Counted from the first letter of the stretch, positions 55,260 to 64,000 are shown. The stretch is 64,000 nt of DNA from Saprospiraceae bacterium (GCA_020629715.1 JAHDCU010000001.1:606443-670442), one strand, 5' to 3'. Numbers and translations: made by a program. Notes: a model not told the origin generated them from the letters alone.

Positions 55260-55988
55260 TTACTTGAATACGTTATTTCTAGCGATAATGTCCACTAGAC
55301 CAATAGATGCATCTTCCATTTTGTTAACGATACCATCTATTTTAGAAACGATGTAATTATAGAATATCTGTAGTATAATAGCCACGATCAAACCGAATAC
55401 TGTTGTCAAAAGTGCAACTTTAATACCTCCTGCTACTACCGATGGAGAAAGATCACCTACAGCTTCAATTCTATCAAAGGCCTGGATCATACCTATTACT
55501 GTACCCATAAACCCGAGCATCGGTGCAATTGCAATAAATAATGAGATCCAAACAAGACCTTTTTCTAAAAGACCCATTTGTACGGATCCATAAGAGACAA
55601 TAGCTTTTTCTACTGCGTCTGGTCCATTAGGAGCATTTCTTAATCCTTCATAAAGTACACTAGCTGCTGGTCCAGGAGTAGACTTTGCCACTTCTTTAGC
55701 TCCTTCTAGATCACCATCCGCAAGATGTCTATCTATGTTGGCTAAAAGCTTATCTGTGTTAGTTGTAGCAATGTTGAGTGTAAGAATTCGCTCAATACAA
55801 AATGCTAATCCTAAGATCAAACAAATAAGTACTAAGATCATAAATCTCCAGTCACCCTGAATGAATTTTTCTTTTAGCGTCTGAAGAACTCCGCCTCCAT
55901 CTGCCGCGTCGCCTTGGGCTAATATATCAAATGCTCCAAAGTAAGAAGCTAAAAAGAAAACACCTATTAATACAAAAATCTTTCGCAT
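55260..55988 (-). CDS. exbB: MotA/TolQ/ExbB proton channel family protein
   Basis: The 242-residue protein has an N-terminal signal-like segment and then the ExbB core with three membrane helices. FMILVLICLILGLAFCIERI is the first, and LVWISLFIAIAPMLGFMGTVIGMIQAF and ALLTTVFGLIVAIILQIFY line the proton path with the conserved Thr. It is first in the operon and drives TonB-dependent uptake, such as by the SusC above. No TonB gene is within the window. Confidence 0.93.
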   Translation of the reverse strand: MRKIFVLIGVFFLASYFGAFDILAQGDAADGGGVLQTLKEKFIQGDWRFMILVLICLILGLAFCIERILTLNIATTNTDKLLANIDRHLADGDLEGAKEVAKSTPGPAASVLYEGLRNAPNGPDAVEKAIVSYGSVQMGLLEKGLVWISLFIAIAPMLGFMGTVIGMIQAFDRIEAVGDLSPSVVAGGIKVALLTTVFGLIVAIILQIFYNYIVSKIDGIVNKMEDASIGLVDIIARNNVFK

Positions 55989-56546
55989 GGTCTGATTAAT
56001 TATAGTTTGTTTTAAGAATTATTTTTTCGTTTAAGCCTTAAATTTAGAAATTAATATTAGAGTTACTACTTCTCTAAGTATTAATTTTCGATTTAGTCTG
56101 TTTAGCGAAATCTTCATAATTCTTTTTGATACTATTTAGATGCAATATATCGATGGCTTGGTGTATTTCATCATTTCATTAACTCCATTGATCATGAGCC
56201 CTTTATACATATTTACCAATCTCATACATTAGAAAATCCTTTTTTCTGATTAATCTTAACCGAAAAAAATCTTTCCATGCTTTTTTAAACACTATCCTTT
56301 TAGCGTTTAAAAATTGATAAACTTTCACAGTTGATTATGGTCTGAACTTAAATTATGAATTGACACGGGTATAAAATTAAAAGCAATAAGCTTCACACTA
56401 TTGATCGATACAATTTTACAACTTTTACCCCCAGTTATTTTCAGAAAGATTTGTAATATAACCAATGATAACATCAGTTTACATTTCATTCTTTGAGGAG
56501 GAGGGATTTCCTCCTACGGCGAGATAAACTTCTCATCCCTTCTCTG
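55989..56546. other. Intergenic region upstream of the ExbB operon
   Basis: About 560 AT-rich bases between exbB and the tRNA gene. I see no protein-like frame and no strong hairpin, apart from the promoter region of the ExbB operon that must lie near 56000. Confidence 0.5.
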
Positions 56547-56633
56547 CGGAGAGAGAGGGATTCGAACCCTCGATACGCGTAAACGTATATACGCTTTCCA
56601 GGCGTACCTCTTCAGCCACTCGAGCACCTCTCC
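56547..56633 (-). tRNA. tRNA-Ser (anticodon GGA)
   Basis: Read on the minus strand, the acceptor GGAGAGG pairs with TCTCTCC (one G-U). The anticodon arm is TACGC-CTGGAAA-GCGTA with GGA at 56597-56599. A long variable arm (type II tRNA) and a T arm GAGGG-TTCGAAT-CCCTC follow, and the discriminator is G. The CCA end is not encoded. The 87-base length and long variable arm are as expected for serine. Confidence 0.95.
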
Positions 56634-56684
56634 GTAAATAATACGCAAAAATGGTCATTACTTAACAGAAATCATAATTGCTTA

Positions 56685-57452
56685 TCACTCAAAAATTAAT
56701 TTTGCGTTAGCCGTCGTAATTTTAGCTATTTCGGACAGCGGCTTTTCCTGAACTTCTGAGAGCCTTATCGCGATTTCATACAAATAAGCGCATTCATTTC
56801 TTTTACCACGATATGGTGTTGGTGACAGATATGGTGCATCAGTTTCTAATACCATTTGAGAAAGTGGTAACTGCGCTACTGTTTTATCTACTCCAGCATT
56901 TTTAAATGTAACTACCCCACCAATACCTAGATAAAATCCCAGATCTACAATCTCTTTACCTTGATCCACAGTACCATTAAAGCAATGAAATATACCTTTT
57001 AAATCTCCCGATTGAAATTTACGAATGCCGGCAATTGTATGATCTAAACTATCTCTAGAATGAATAATGACTGGAAGATTGAGCTCCATGGCCCATTCTA
57101 TTTGTCGATAATACGCTTCTTTTTGGATATCAAAAGTTGATTTATCCCAATACAAATCAATACCTATCTCACCTACTGCCTTATAGTATGACGAATTTGA
57201 CATCAATTCTTTTTCTATAAAATCTAGCTCTGCCCTATAATTTGATTTGACGTAGCAAGGATGCAGCCCCATGGTCGGCACTAGTATATCGGGATATTTA
57301 GATACGATACGTTTCATATCCTCAACCGTAGTACTATCGATATTTGGTAAATATATCTTAGAGCCAGATTTTGATTTAAATCTATTAATAACACTATCTA
57401 AATCAGAAAATTCATCAAGATAAAGATGAGCATGTGTATCTAATAATTGCAT
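56685..57452 (-). CDS. TatD family metal-dependent hydrolase
   Basis: The 255-residue protein has the TatD pattern: LLDTHAHLYLDEF at the start (metal His), MGLHPCYVK, AVGEIGIDLYWDKS (Glu ligand), PVIIHSRDSLDHT (His), FHCFNGTVDQ (His) and LETDAPYLSPTPYRGKRNE (Asp). TatD enzymes are 3'-5' DNA/RNA exonucleases involved in DNA quality control. Its start faces the RNase H1 gene, with which it shares a 40-base divergent promoter region. Confidence 0.93.
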   Translation of the reverse strand: MQLLDTHAHLYLDEFSDLDSVINRFKSKSGSKIYLPNIDSTTVEDMKRIVSKYPDILVPTMGLHPCYVKSNYRAELDFIEKELMSNSSYYKAVGEIGIDLYWDKSTFDIQKEAYYRQIEWAMELNLPVIIHSRDSLDHTIAGIRKFQSGDLKGIFHCFNGTVDQGKEIVDLGFYLGIGGVVTFKNAGVDKTVAQLPLSQMVLETDAPYLSPTPYRGKRNECAYLYEIAIRLSEVQEKPLSEIAKITTANAKLIFE

Positions 57453-57493
57453 AAAATACCTATGTTTAAAGCCAGCAAAGGTAGCGCATTCTT

Positions 57494-58300
57494 ATGGCTA
57501 AAAAACCAAAATATTATGTTGTTTGGAAAGGGCATCATCCAGGGGTATATCTCTCTTGGAAAGAGGCAGAAAAACAAATAAAAGGATACTCAGGTGCTGA
57601 GTTTAAATCCTACCCATCTATGGGAGAAGCAGAAATGGCTTTTAAGAATCCAGAAAAATTTAATGTACCTACTACAAAGACTAAAAAACCACGATACTAC
57701 GTAATCTGGAAAGGACATAAAGCTGGTATTTATGATAATTGGATTGATGCCGCTAAACAAATTCATGGATTTAAAAAACCTGTTTATCAAGCATTTGGTA
57801 GTAAACAAATGGCCGAGAAAGCTTATGCAGATATACCTGAAAATTATCTTGGGAGAGGATTTAAGAAAACTCGGGATATGACTACTGAGGAAAAAATCAA
57901 ATATGGAGAGCCTAACATGCTATCAATATCTGTAGATGCCGCTTGTAATAACAAAGGCGATTGCGAATACCAAGGAGTCGTAACTGATACTGGTACACAA
58001 CTCTTTCATCTTGGCCCTTTAAAAGATGGTACCAATAATATTGGAGAATTTTTAGCACTTGTACATGCCCTAGCATACTTAAAAAAAAATAGAAGCGATC
58101 TACCTATTTACTCTGATTCAAAAATTGCAATGAACTGGATCATACGTAAAAAAGCGAATACGTCTAGTAAAAATGCTGATACTCAACACCTTATTACAAG
58201 AGGAGAACAGTGGTTACGTGCTAATGAGTACCCAAACAAAATCATCAAGTGGCAGACAAAGTTTTGGGGAGAAATACCTGCAGATTTCGGCCGTAAATAA
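57494..58300 (+). CDS. rnhA: Ribonuclease H1 with two viroplasmin domains
   Basis: The 268-residue protein has two N-terminal viroplasmin/HBD-type domains (about 3-50 and 65-112), each with YYV[VI]WKGH, the G-[VI]-Y turn and a W-x-[ED]-A motif; such domains bind RNA/DNA hybrids. The RNase H core follows with SVDAACNNKGDCEYQ (D), GTNNIGEFLALVHAL (E) and IYSDSKIAMNWI (D), plus a late Asp (ADFGRK). It removes RNA primers and R-loops. Most H1 enzymes have one such domain. Confidence 0.9.
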   Translation: MAKKPKYYVVWKGHHPGVYLSWKEAEKQIKGYSGAEFKSYPSMGEAEMAFKNPEKFNVPTTKTKKPRYYVIWKGHKAGIYDNWIDAAKQIHGFKKPVYQAFGSKQMAEKAYADIPENYLGRGFKKTRDMTTEEKIKYGEPNMLSISVDAACNNKGDCEYQGVVTDTGTQLFHLGPLKDGTNNIGEFLALVHALAYLKKNRSDLPIYSDSKIAMNWIIRKKANTSSKNADTQHLITRGEQWLRANEYPNKIIKWQTKFWGEIPADFGRK

Positions 58301-58302
58301 TA

Positions 58303-58860
58303 TCAAAGCTTTATAAAGCGCATTCTATAATGAGCACGTACTTTTCCTTTACGTATATTCTCTAGCTTACGCGAAATCAATCGTTTTTTGAGTGGCTTTA
58401 GTTTCTCGGTAAATAAGACTCCTTCTATGTGATCGTATTCATGTTGTACGACTCTTGCATTCAGTCCTTCTAAATGAAGTACCTGAGATTTGAAGTTTTC
58501 ATCTAAAAATTCAATTGAAATTTTCTTTTGTCTCTCGACATCACCTGTAAGTTTTGGTATACTAAGACATCCTTCTTCATATGCCCAAAAATCTCCCTCC
58601 TCTCTCGTAATACGGGCATTGATAAATACTCTCTTAATTCCTTTATCCTTCTCTCCATCTTCCATCATCTGCACGGTATCTATCATAAAAAGGCGAATAG
58701 ATAAACCAATCTGTGGAGCAGCCAGGCCAACACCTGATGCATTATACATGGTCTCCCACATATTTTCTATTAGAGCAGGAAGATTATCATAATCTTCAGA
58801 AATATCCGAAGCTACTTTCTTCAGCACTTTATGGCCATATGCATATATCGGTAGTATCAT
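58303..58860 (-). CDS. def: Peptide deformylase
   Basis: The 185-residue protein contains all three PDF motifs: GVGLAAPQIG, EEGCLSIP (metal Cys) and QHEYDHIEG (two metal His and catalytic Glu). The C-terminal extension with basic residues is normal for type 1 enzymes. It removes formyl groups from new proteins. Its start overlaps the ruvX stop as TAATG. Confidence 0.96.
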   Translation of the reverse strand: MILPIYAYGHKVLKKVASDISEDYDNLPALIENMWETMYNASGVGLAAPQIGLSIRLFMIDTVQMMEDGEKDKGIKRVFINARITREEGDFWAYEEGCLSIPKLTGDVERQKKISIEFLDENFKSQVLHLEGLNARVVQHEYDHIEGVLFTEKLKPLKKRLISRKLENIRKGKVRAHYRMRFIKL

Positions 58861-59270
58861 TAAATATGTTTGAGATGTCGTTGTAAAATTAAAACAGCAC
58901 TTATAAGATCTACTAAAGATTTATCTCTTCTTTTCTTCTTTTTAGCACCACTTGTCAAAATTATTGATTTTGCTTCCGAGCTGGTAAAGCTTTCATCTAC
59001 ATAGCAAACTTGAATTGAATCTGTTACTTTAATAATATACTTCTCTAACTCTTTGATATCAGCTGTAATGTCAGTCGGAGTACCATCTGTATGAGTAGGC
59101 CATCCAATAACTACCTCGTGAACATCTTCGGTATTGAGATAGTTTTTAAGAAATGGCTTCAATTCATGTGTAGCAACGGTCTGTAGAGGATTAGCCGTAA
59201 TGCGTAGTACGTCAGTCACAGCTAGACCAGTCCGCTTTTTACCATAATCTATTGCCAATACTCGTCCCAT
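58860..59270 (-). CDS. ruvX: Holliday-junction resolvase-like RuvX (YqgF)
   Basis: I choose ATG 59268-59270 (136 residues): the domain begins at once with RVLAIDYGKKRTGLAVTD. The longer frame back to 59330 runs through a terminator hairpin. Other motifs are VIGWPTHTDGTP and VCYVDESFTSSEAKSI, the YqgF/RuvX RNase H-fold signatures. Family members act in 16S rRNA maturation and possibly junction resolution. Coupled to def. Confidence 0.93.
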   Translation of the reverse strand: MGRVLAIDYGKKRTGLAVTDVLRITANPLQTVATHELKPFLKNYLNTEDVHEVVIGWPTHTDGTPTDITADIKELEKYIIKVTDSIQVCYVDESFTSSEAKSIILTSGAKKKKRRDKSLVDLISAVLILQRHLKHI

Positions 59271-59297
59271 ATCATACAAAAGTATAAAAAAGAAAAA

Positions 59298-59326
59298 GAC
59301 CCTCTCCAACATTATGGAGAAGGGTC
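59298..59326 (-). terminator. Terminator downstream of the HYR/dockerin gene
   Basis: GACCCTCTCCA (59298-59308) pairs with TGGAGA-A-GGGTC (59315-59326, one bulged base); the minus strand then runs into a long T tract. A smaller hairpin, TACTGAG..CTCAGTA (59350-59372), sits directly at the stop codon before it. Confidence 0.85.
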
Positions 59327-59372
59327 CCATCCCAAAAACAGTAATTCTTTACTGAGGTTTTTGGACTCAGTA

Positions 59373-62300
59373 TTATTTAATCACAACCATACGCTTAGTA
59401 GCAGTATAGTTATCAGTTTCTAATGTGTAGTAAAGGATACCTGTAAGGTTGAGTGCATCTTTATCAACAGTAATTACGTTCATACCTTTTTGATACTGAC
59501 CAGAGTAAGTCTTAATTGTTTTACCTTGTACATCATAGATTCTCAATTGAGCATCCATAGCTTCAGGTAAGTTGAAAGCAACCTCGGTACTGTTATCAAA
59601 TGGGTTAGGAGTATTTTGGTATAAAACATAACCTAGAGCATCAATATCAGCATTTTGATCTCCTACATTAAGTTTTACATGAAGTACTTCGTGGTTAGAA
59701 TCATATGCTTCAGCAGATGTCATTTCTGACGTAAAGTCGATATTATCATTTAATGTACCACTCGCTGTAGCTCTAAAAACAAGCGTGAAAGCAATATCAT
59801 TAGCTAATAATAATTCTGGAGTTACTGTGTTCCAGCTACTTGTAACCAATCCTTTATCAGCATCTTGTATTCCGTAGTTGTAAGACTCTACCAGAATCTC
59901 TCCCGCTCTACTTCCAACAAACTCTAAAACTGAAGGATCAAAATCTAAAGTATACTGGTATCCTAGGATATCCATATCATTATTTACGAATACTGGTACT
60001 TCAATCAATTCTCCATTTTCGAAAGACTTATTATTGATATGGAAATTTAATGTGGACTCATTTCTTACATCAAGATCTTTATTATTCAAGTTAGTTGCTG
60101 CAGTGCTATTTACATCACCAACTTTTACAGCGGTAAAGTCAATATTCATATCTGCATTAAAACCGTCTATGCTATAACTTTCAGGGAAGTCTTCAGTAAG
60201 TGGTTGCTCCTCGTCTTGGAAAGTATAATTAGCATCTACAAATCTCCATGATTCATTATTATTGAATTCTGTATGTACTCCTAGTATAAGTTTTCTAAGT
60301 TCTATAAGATCTACTGCTGAAACACCTTTATCGTTATTGATATCGGCTGCAATTACTTTGTAAGGACTATCTAAATCTTTGATACCTAGGATATGCTTTT
60401 GGATAAGAACTAAATCTAGTGTACTTACGCCATTTAAATGATCCACATTCTTTTCAGGCATGATCGTGTAAGATCCACCAAAGTTCATCTCAGGGAATGC
60501 ATATTCACCTGATGCATTAGTAATCTCATCATTATTAGAACTACCATCTAGGGCAACATTTACTTCTTCTAGAGTCTCGTCTAATTCAGTAGCGATTCTT
60601 CCAGAAATTCTACCCATAGGATCTGTACCACCAGTACAAACCATATTATTATCTTGAATATTGATAAATGTAGTACAGAATGCAAAAGATATAATATTAT
60701 CATCCGCATCTACTGCTGTAGCGTAAAGGTTAACCGTTTGCTGTCCTGTTGTTGTACAGTCAAAAACCATATTTTTCTGTGTAGTATCCTGAGAGAATGA
60801 TAAAACGATTCTGTATCCACATGTATGGTAACTGCCATTATCAAAATCAGAAGCCCATAACTCTACCATACCTGTATCAGCTGTACCGTCACCATCTGTA
60901 TCCATAGGCATTAGGTCTGTCGAAAGACCGTTCAAGCAATAAGGCGTCGGAGCTTTACAGTTATTAATTGTAAATAACTGCTCACAACTTGTTACATTTC
61001 CACATTTATCTCTAAAAGTATAGACTATTCTGTGAGATCCTACTGGATATTCACCACTAGCGTCAATTGCATTTCCAGTACCTGAGACCGATGGAAAGTC
61101 GAAAGAGCCATCGTTATTAGCATCTATATCATACTGCCAGCTTAATGCATCTGTACAGTCATCTGTAGCAGCCGCTGTAAGCTCAATAAATCCATTTAAA
61201 CATTCAGCATCAAACGTACATGTAGTTTTCTCTGTACAATCAGATGTGATCGTTGGTGCAATTGTATTATTTACTTTAATTACTTGAGTCCAAGACCATG
61301 TTGCATATTGATTTCCAATATTTAGACGATCAGTTGGATCAGTAGTACTTAAGTCACACTGACTACCAAACTGACACCAATCAATTACTGTCCACTCTCT
61401 AATGATTTTAAAACAAGCGTCTCCAGTACCATTATTGAATGGGAATACTTGATCAACAAAATTAGTTCCCACTAAGTCACATTGATCATCAGAGAATGTC
61501 GGAAAACCTGTATTATCAGGACTAAAAGTATCTGAGTCAGGATCAAGACATCCAGTCATCGTATTATCAGCTGGCCATGTAATATCATCTGGAGAACCAA
61601 ATGGTTCTACTATATCCTCGCAACCGAACGGTGATGGATTTTCAAAAGTAATAACTTGCTCACAAGTAGCAGTTCTAGAACCCGCATCTGTAGCTGTGAA
61701 TGTTCTAGTGATAGTTCCAATATTACATTGATTTAAATCGAATGTAGCTGTTTGAGTCATACTAACACTACAGTTATCAGTAGCATTTGCAGTACCAAAA
61801 GTAGCGTCAAGATCATTAGAATCATATACCGTAGTACAAGTAACAGTCATATCAATTGGACAGGTAATATTTGGTGCCAACTTATCTTGAACATCAACAG
61901 TTACCATACAATCATTAAAGTTACCTGATGTATCATATGCTCGTAATACAACCGTTACAGGTGTTCCTATATCAGCACAACAGAACTTTACAGTCTCTTC
62001 AAAAGTATCAATATCGTCACCGCATGGAACTCCTTGGTCCATTCTCCATACTCTAACTCTGTCCAATGAACAATCATCGTAACTACCAGAGTCAAATGAA
62101 TCAGCATGTACTACAGCTTCACCGTTTCCAGTAAGACCTACAACAGTAAACTGCTGACATACTGAAACTGGAGCTGTTCTATCTTCAACAGTAACAGTAA
62201 AAGAACAACTACTACTATTATAACATCCATCATATACTGTATAAGTAATTAAGTTATCACCTAAAGGTAATTCTACAGTACCACCATTTGAATTATCGAG

Positions 62301-63572
62301 GAAGCCTCCTGGATAGTCAATATCTACCTCTATTTCAGTATCACAGTTATCTGTAGCTACTATTGCAGGAAGAGTAACTGAAGCTGCGCAGTTTACTGAA
62401 CCATGAGGACCTGTATAACTACCATTAATGTTAGTGGTAACAGTCATATTGGATGGACAAGTATAAGTAGGAGCCTCGCTATCAGATATTTCAATCATCT
62501 GAACACATGAAGGTATTGTTCGTGGTTCACAGTTCCACTCTATGATATCCCAAGTTCTAATTATTTTAGTGATACAACCTATTGCTGGTAACTTGACATC
62601 TGAATAAGAAGCTAAAATATTACAATATACATCTGGTGCTGGATATAAAGCTATATCTCTATCATTTGCAGGATTACCATCAGGATCGTTATCATTTTCA
62701 AAGTCTCCGTCTCCGTCAGAATCAACTGTAGAATCAAGATCTGTAGGACCCCAAGTGTCAAGAGTAAGATCAGTATCTAGCCAAGGTACTCCAGTCACAC
62801 TAGGTGCAGGATTACCATTTTCGTCTGTAGCATATGTACCATCACAGGCCAATGCATCACCAGCTTGATCTAAAAATGCAGGAGGACAAATAATATTTGT
62901 GAATGGTGGACCTGGTATTCTCTCTACAGTAAACATAAGAGTACAAGGATCTGAAACGTTTCCTTGTAGATCTGTTACTGTGTAAGTTCTTTCAATTTGC
63001 TTCAATACATCATCTCCAAAAGTACCGTCGCACTCATTAGGAGTGACTACTTCAGAAACTAAATTGATTGTAAGACCAGCACAATTTTCTGTTATGAATG
63101 GAAAAAGATTAAATGCCGTTAATTCATAACAAATAAAAGGGTCCGCATCTATAGCAGCCTGAGCCGCAGCGCAATCTATCACTGGAGCTATTTTGTCTTC
63201 GACAACTAAATCACCCCAACAAGAATTACCACTCGCAGTATCTTCTACCTTAACAGTAAGTGTAGCTCCAATTTCAGAGGCACCCACGATAGGAGATGTA
63301 GTAATTGGATTATTATTAGCATCCATTACCGTAACGACAAAAATACCACCTGCACAAGAGGTAGCTTGATCATTTAGTATCATATCAGCTGTGATTGTTG
63401 CCGAGCAACTAGCATCAAGTGATACTTGTGTAAGTCCATTACAGGCCAATGAACATTGTGAGAAAGCCTGTTGCGAAAAAAACAAACAAACTAAAAGAAG
63501 GAATATTGAGCTGCAGAGCTGCGTCGTCCTCCTTTTGATTAACGTAAAATTCGAATTAATCATGAGATCCAT
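59373..63572 (-). CDS. Large T9SS surface protein with HYR repeats, dockerin and cohesin-like domains
   Basis: The 1399-residue protein has a signal peptide after a basic N-region (ATG 63563 is another possible start). Cys-rich HYR-type repeats follow (about 40-1020; TVTVEDRTAPVSV, VDVQDKLAPNITCP). A carboxypeptidase-like fold (SGRIATELDETLEEVNVAL), a dockerin pair (VSTLDLVLIQKHILGI and VSAVDLIELRKLILGV, with ADINNDKG) and a cohesin-like domain (FHINNKSFENGELIEVPVFV, YQYTLDFDPSVLEFVG) follow. A T9SS sorting domain (YQNTPNPFDNSTEVAF to TKRMVVIK) ends it. Probably a surface adhesin or scaffold. Confidence 0.88.
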   Translation of the reverse strand: MDLMINSNFTLIKRRTTQLCSSIFLLLVCLFFSQQAFSQCSLACNGLTQVSLDASCSATITADMILNDQATSCAGGIFVVTVMDANNNPITTSPIVGASEIGATLTVKVEDTASGNSCWGDLVVEDKIAPVIDCAAAQAAIDADPFICYELTAFNLFPFITENCAGLTINLVSEVVTPNECDGTFGDDVLKQIERTYTVTDLQGNVSDPCTLMFTVERIPGPPFTNIICPPAFLDQAGDALACDGTYATDENGNPAPSVTGVPWLDTDLTLDTWGPTDLDSTVDSDGDGDFENDNDPDGNPANDRDIALYPAPDVYCNILASYSDVKLPAIGCITKIIRTWDIIEWNCEPRTIPSCVQMIEISDSEAPTYTCPSNMTVTTNINGSYTGPHGSVNCAASVTLPAIVATDNCDTEIEVDIDYPGGFLDNSNGGTVELPLGDNLITYTVYDGCYNSSSCSFTVTVEDRTAPVSVCQQFTVVGLTGNGEAVVHADSFDSGSYDDCSLDRVRVWRMDQGVPCGDDIDTFEETVKFCCADIGTPVTVVLRAYDTSGNFNDCMVTVDVQDKLAPNITCPIDMTVTCTTVYDSNDLDATFGTANATDNCSVSMTQTATFDLNQCNIGTITRTFTATDAGSRTATCEQVITFENPSPFGCEDIVEPFGSPDDITWPADNTMTGCLDPDSDTFSPDNTGFPTFSDDQCDLVGTNFVDQVFPFNNGTGDACFKIIREWTVIDWCQFGSQCDLSTTDPTDRLNIGNQYATWSWTQVIKVNNTIAPTITSDCTEKTTCTFDAECLNGFIELTAAATDDCTDALSWQYDIDANNDGSFDFPSVSGTGNAIDASGEYPVGSHRIVYTFRDKCGNVTSCEQLFTINNCKAPTPYCLNGLSTDLMPMDTDGDGTADTGMVELWASDFDNGSYHTCGYRIVLSFSQDTTQKNMVFDCTTTGQQTVNLYATAVDADDNIISFAFCTTFINIQDNNMVCTGGTDPMGRISGRIATELDETLEEVNVALDGSSNNDEITNASGEYAFPEMNFGGSYTIMPEKNVDHLNGVSTLDLVLIQKHILGIKDLDSPYKVIAADINNDKGVSAVDLIELRKLILGVHTEFNNNESWRFVDANYTFQDEEQPLTEDFPESYSIDGFNADMNIDFTAVKVGDVNSTAATNLNNKDLDVRNESTLNFHINNKSFENGELIEVPVFVNNDMDILGYQYTLDFDPSVLEFVGSRAGEILVESYNYGIQDADKGLVTSSWNTVTPELLLANDIAFTLVFRATASGTLNDNIDFTSEMTSAEAYDSNHEVLHVKLNVGDQNADIDALGYVLYQNTPNPFDNSTEVAFNLPEAMDAQLRIYDVQGKTIKTYSGQYQKGMNVITVDKDALNLTGILYYTLETDNYTATKRMVVIK

Positions 63573-63841
63573 TTTTAAGTTCTTAAATAAAGTTTACTGA
63601 ATTGGGACATTAAGCTCTGCAAGCTTAAAATCATCCAAAACAAAAGGGTTAATAAAACCGCCGGAGCGGCAACTTCTTTGGATCTATTATATAATCAGGA
63701 AGGAGCTTGAGCAGAACAGCTCAAACTAAGGTCTATTAAAATGATAGAACAAATATATATAAATTTTATAATATGTCGTATTTCTAGATTTAATTTTTAT
63801 AAATAATTTTCTGCCTCAAATATCCTTTACGTTATCAAAAA

Positions 63842-63875
63842 GAAAAGCCCCCCTTCAAATTAATGAAGAGAGGCC
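63842..63875 (-). terminator. Terminator after the right-edge gene
   Basis: CTTCA (63853-63857) pairs with TGAAG (63864-63868), extended with mismatches by GCC..GGC. The minus strand continues into CTTTTCTTTTTG. It follows the larger hairpin next to the stop codon. Confidence 0.6.
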
Positions 63876-63891
63876 ATCCCAAAAACCGATT

Positions 63892-63933
63892 TTATTATAA
63901 CCTAGAGCAATAATGCTCTAGAGGTTATAATAA
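63892..63933 (-). other. Long hairpin just after the right-edge gene
   Basis: TTATTATAACC plus TAGAGCA pair with TGCTCTA and GGTTATAATAA, 18 bp in all, with a two-base bulge and a 4-base loop. It lies 13 bases past the stop at 63947 and could protect the 3' end of the mRNA. Confidence 0.75.
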
Positions 63934-63946
63934 GTTTATCAGTTGA

Positions 63947-64000
63947 TTACTCAATCACAATCATCTTCTTAGTAGCAGTGAATGTTCCTGATTGTAACTC
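63947..64000 (-). CDS. C-terminus of a T9SS sorting-domain protein (cut by the right edge)
   Basis: The last 17 codons read LQSGTFTATKKMIVIE and stop at 63947-63949. They match the end of the neighbouring protein (NYTATKRMVVIK), including the TATK[RK]M[VI]VI motif of type A sorting domains. It is therefore a tandem paralogue that starts beyond the window. Confidence 0.8.
   Translation of the reverse strand, partial: ELQSGTFTATKKMIVIE

Noticed and set aside
59271..59330. Longer RuvX reading from 59330
   Set aside because: The added 20 codons cover the terminator of the upstream gene, and the RuvX domain starts right at the inner Met.
1..64000. CRISPR array, rRNA operon, prophage or integrase-type island
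   Set aside because: I found no regularly spaced direct repeats, no rRNA sequence, no integrase and no phage structural genes. The only mobile element seen is the IS1595 copy.

Overview
The window is a stretch of chromosome from a Bacteroidota bacterium. Several independent signs point there: a SusC/SusD pair, many proteins ending in type IX secretion (T9SS) sorting domains, a gliding-motility-type C-terminal domain, HYR-repeat adhesins, a bacillithiol-type YpdA reductase, an OstA-like protein, DUF4293 and a two-viroplasmin RNase H1. The AT-rich sequence and the large HYR/dockerin/cohesin T9SS proteins would suit Saprospiria or a neighbouring class, but that finer placement is inference.

Layout. 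1-2.1 kb: a possible C-terminal fragment of a gene, then a vanadium-dependent haloperoxidase-like lipoprotein. 2.3-3.1 kb: a Crp/Fnr regulator with a clear terminator. 3.25-6.75 kb: a complete IS1595-family element (TIRs 3257-3281 and 6718-6742, 8-bp target duplication TTAATTAA) that carries its transposase plus six or so cargo genes, including two tiny, very basic ORFs too short for ordinary gene calling. 6.8-9.5 kb: DUF429/SDR/DUF6435 operon and a small lipoprotein/membrane protein operon. 9.7-14.6 kb: LysR regulator, DEAD-box helicase, and an ECF sigma factor overlapping a gene whose product looks like an anti-sigma stalk joined to an outer-membrane barrel. 14.8-19.7 kb: acyl-CoA dehydrogenase, SCP2-like protein, long-chain acyl-CoA ligase and a methyltransferase. 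19.9-26.5 kb: a gliding-domain surface protein, YpdA converging on a glutathione peroxidase, a MORN-type protein and a nucleoid-associated protein. 26.7-27.9 kb: an AAA ATPase/DUF4143 pseudogene with two in-frame stops.

28-47.4 kb is a starch/alpha-glucan utilization locus. It has a T9SS-exported protein with five SusE/F-like domains (divergent), SusC, an enlarged SusD that contains SusE/F-like sequence, a serine hydrolase, a 1.4-kilo-residue protein joining FG-GAP/ASPIC-UnbV repeats to a CBM48-GH13 amylase, a CotH-kinase/lamin-tail T9SS protein, an outer-membrane protein, and a secreted GH13 neopullulanase-like enzyme. Surface binding and cutting (SusD, SusE-like, T9SS amylase), uptake (SusC) and further hydrolysis (GH13) fit together; no SusR-type regulator or GH97/GH31 enzyme lies in the window.

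47.4-64 kb is mostly housekeeping: ferritin, CAP protein, LMW protein tyrosine phosphatase, BatE-like protein, OstA-like protein, FAD oxidoreductase, DUF4293, an ExbB/ExbD operon, tRNA-Ser(GGA), TatD, RNase H1, peptide deformylase and RuvX. It ends with a 1399-residue HYR/dockerin/cohesin T9SS protein and the last codons of a paralogous neighbour that runs off the right edge.

The best candidates for something undescribed are the cargo of the IS1595 element (especially the two micro-ORFs, one with an A8 slippage tract), the SusD with embedded SusE-like modules, and the ASPIC/UnbV-amylase fusion. All functional statements are from reading motifs; no database search was run.
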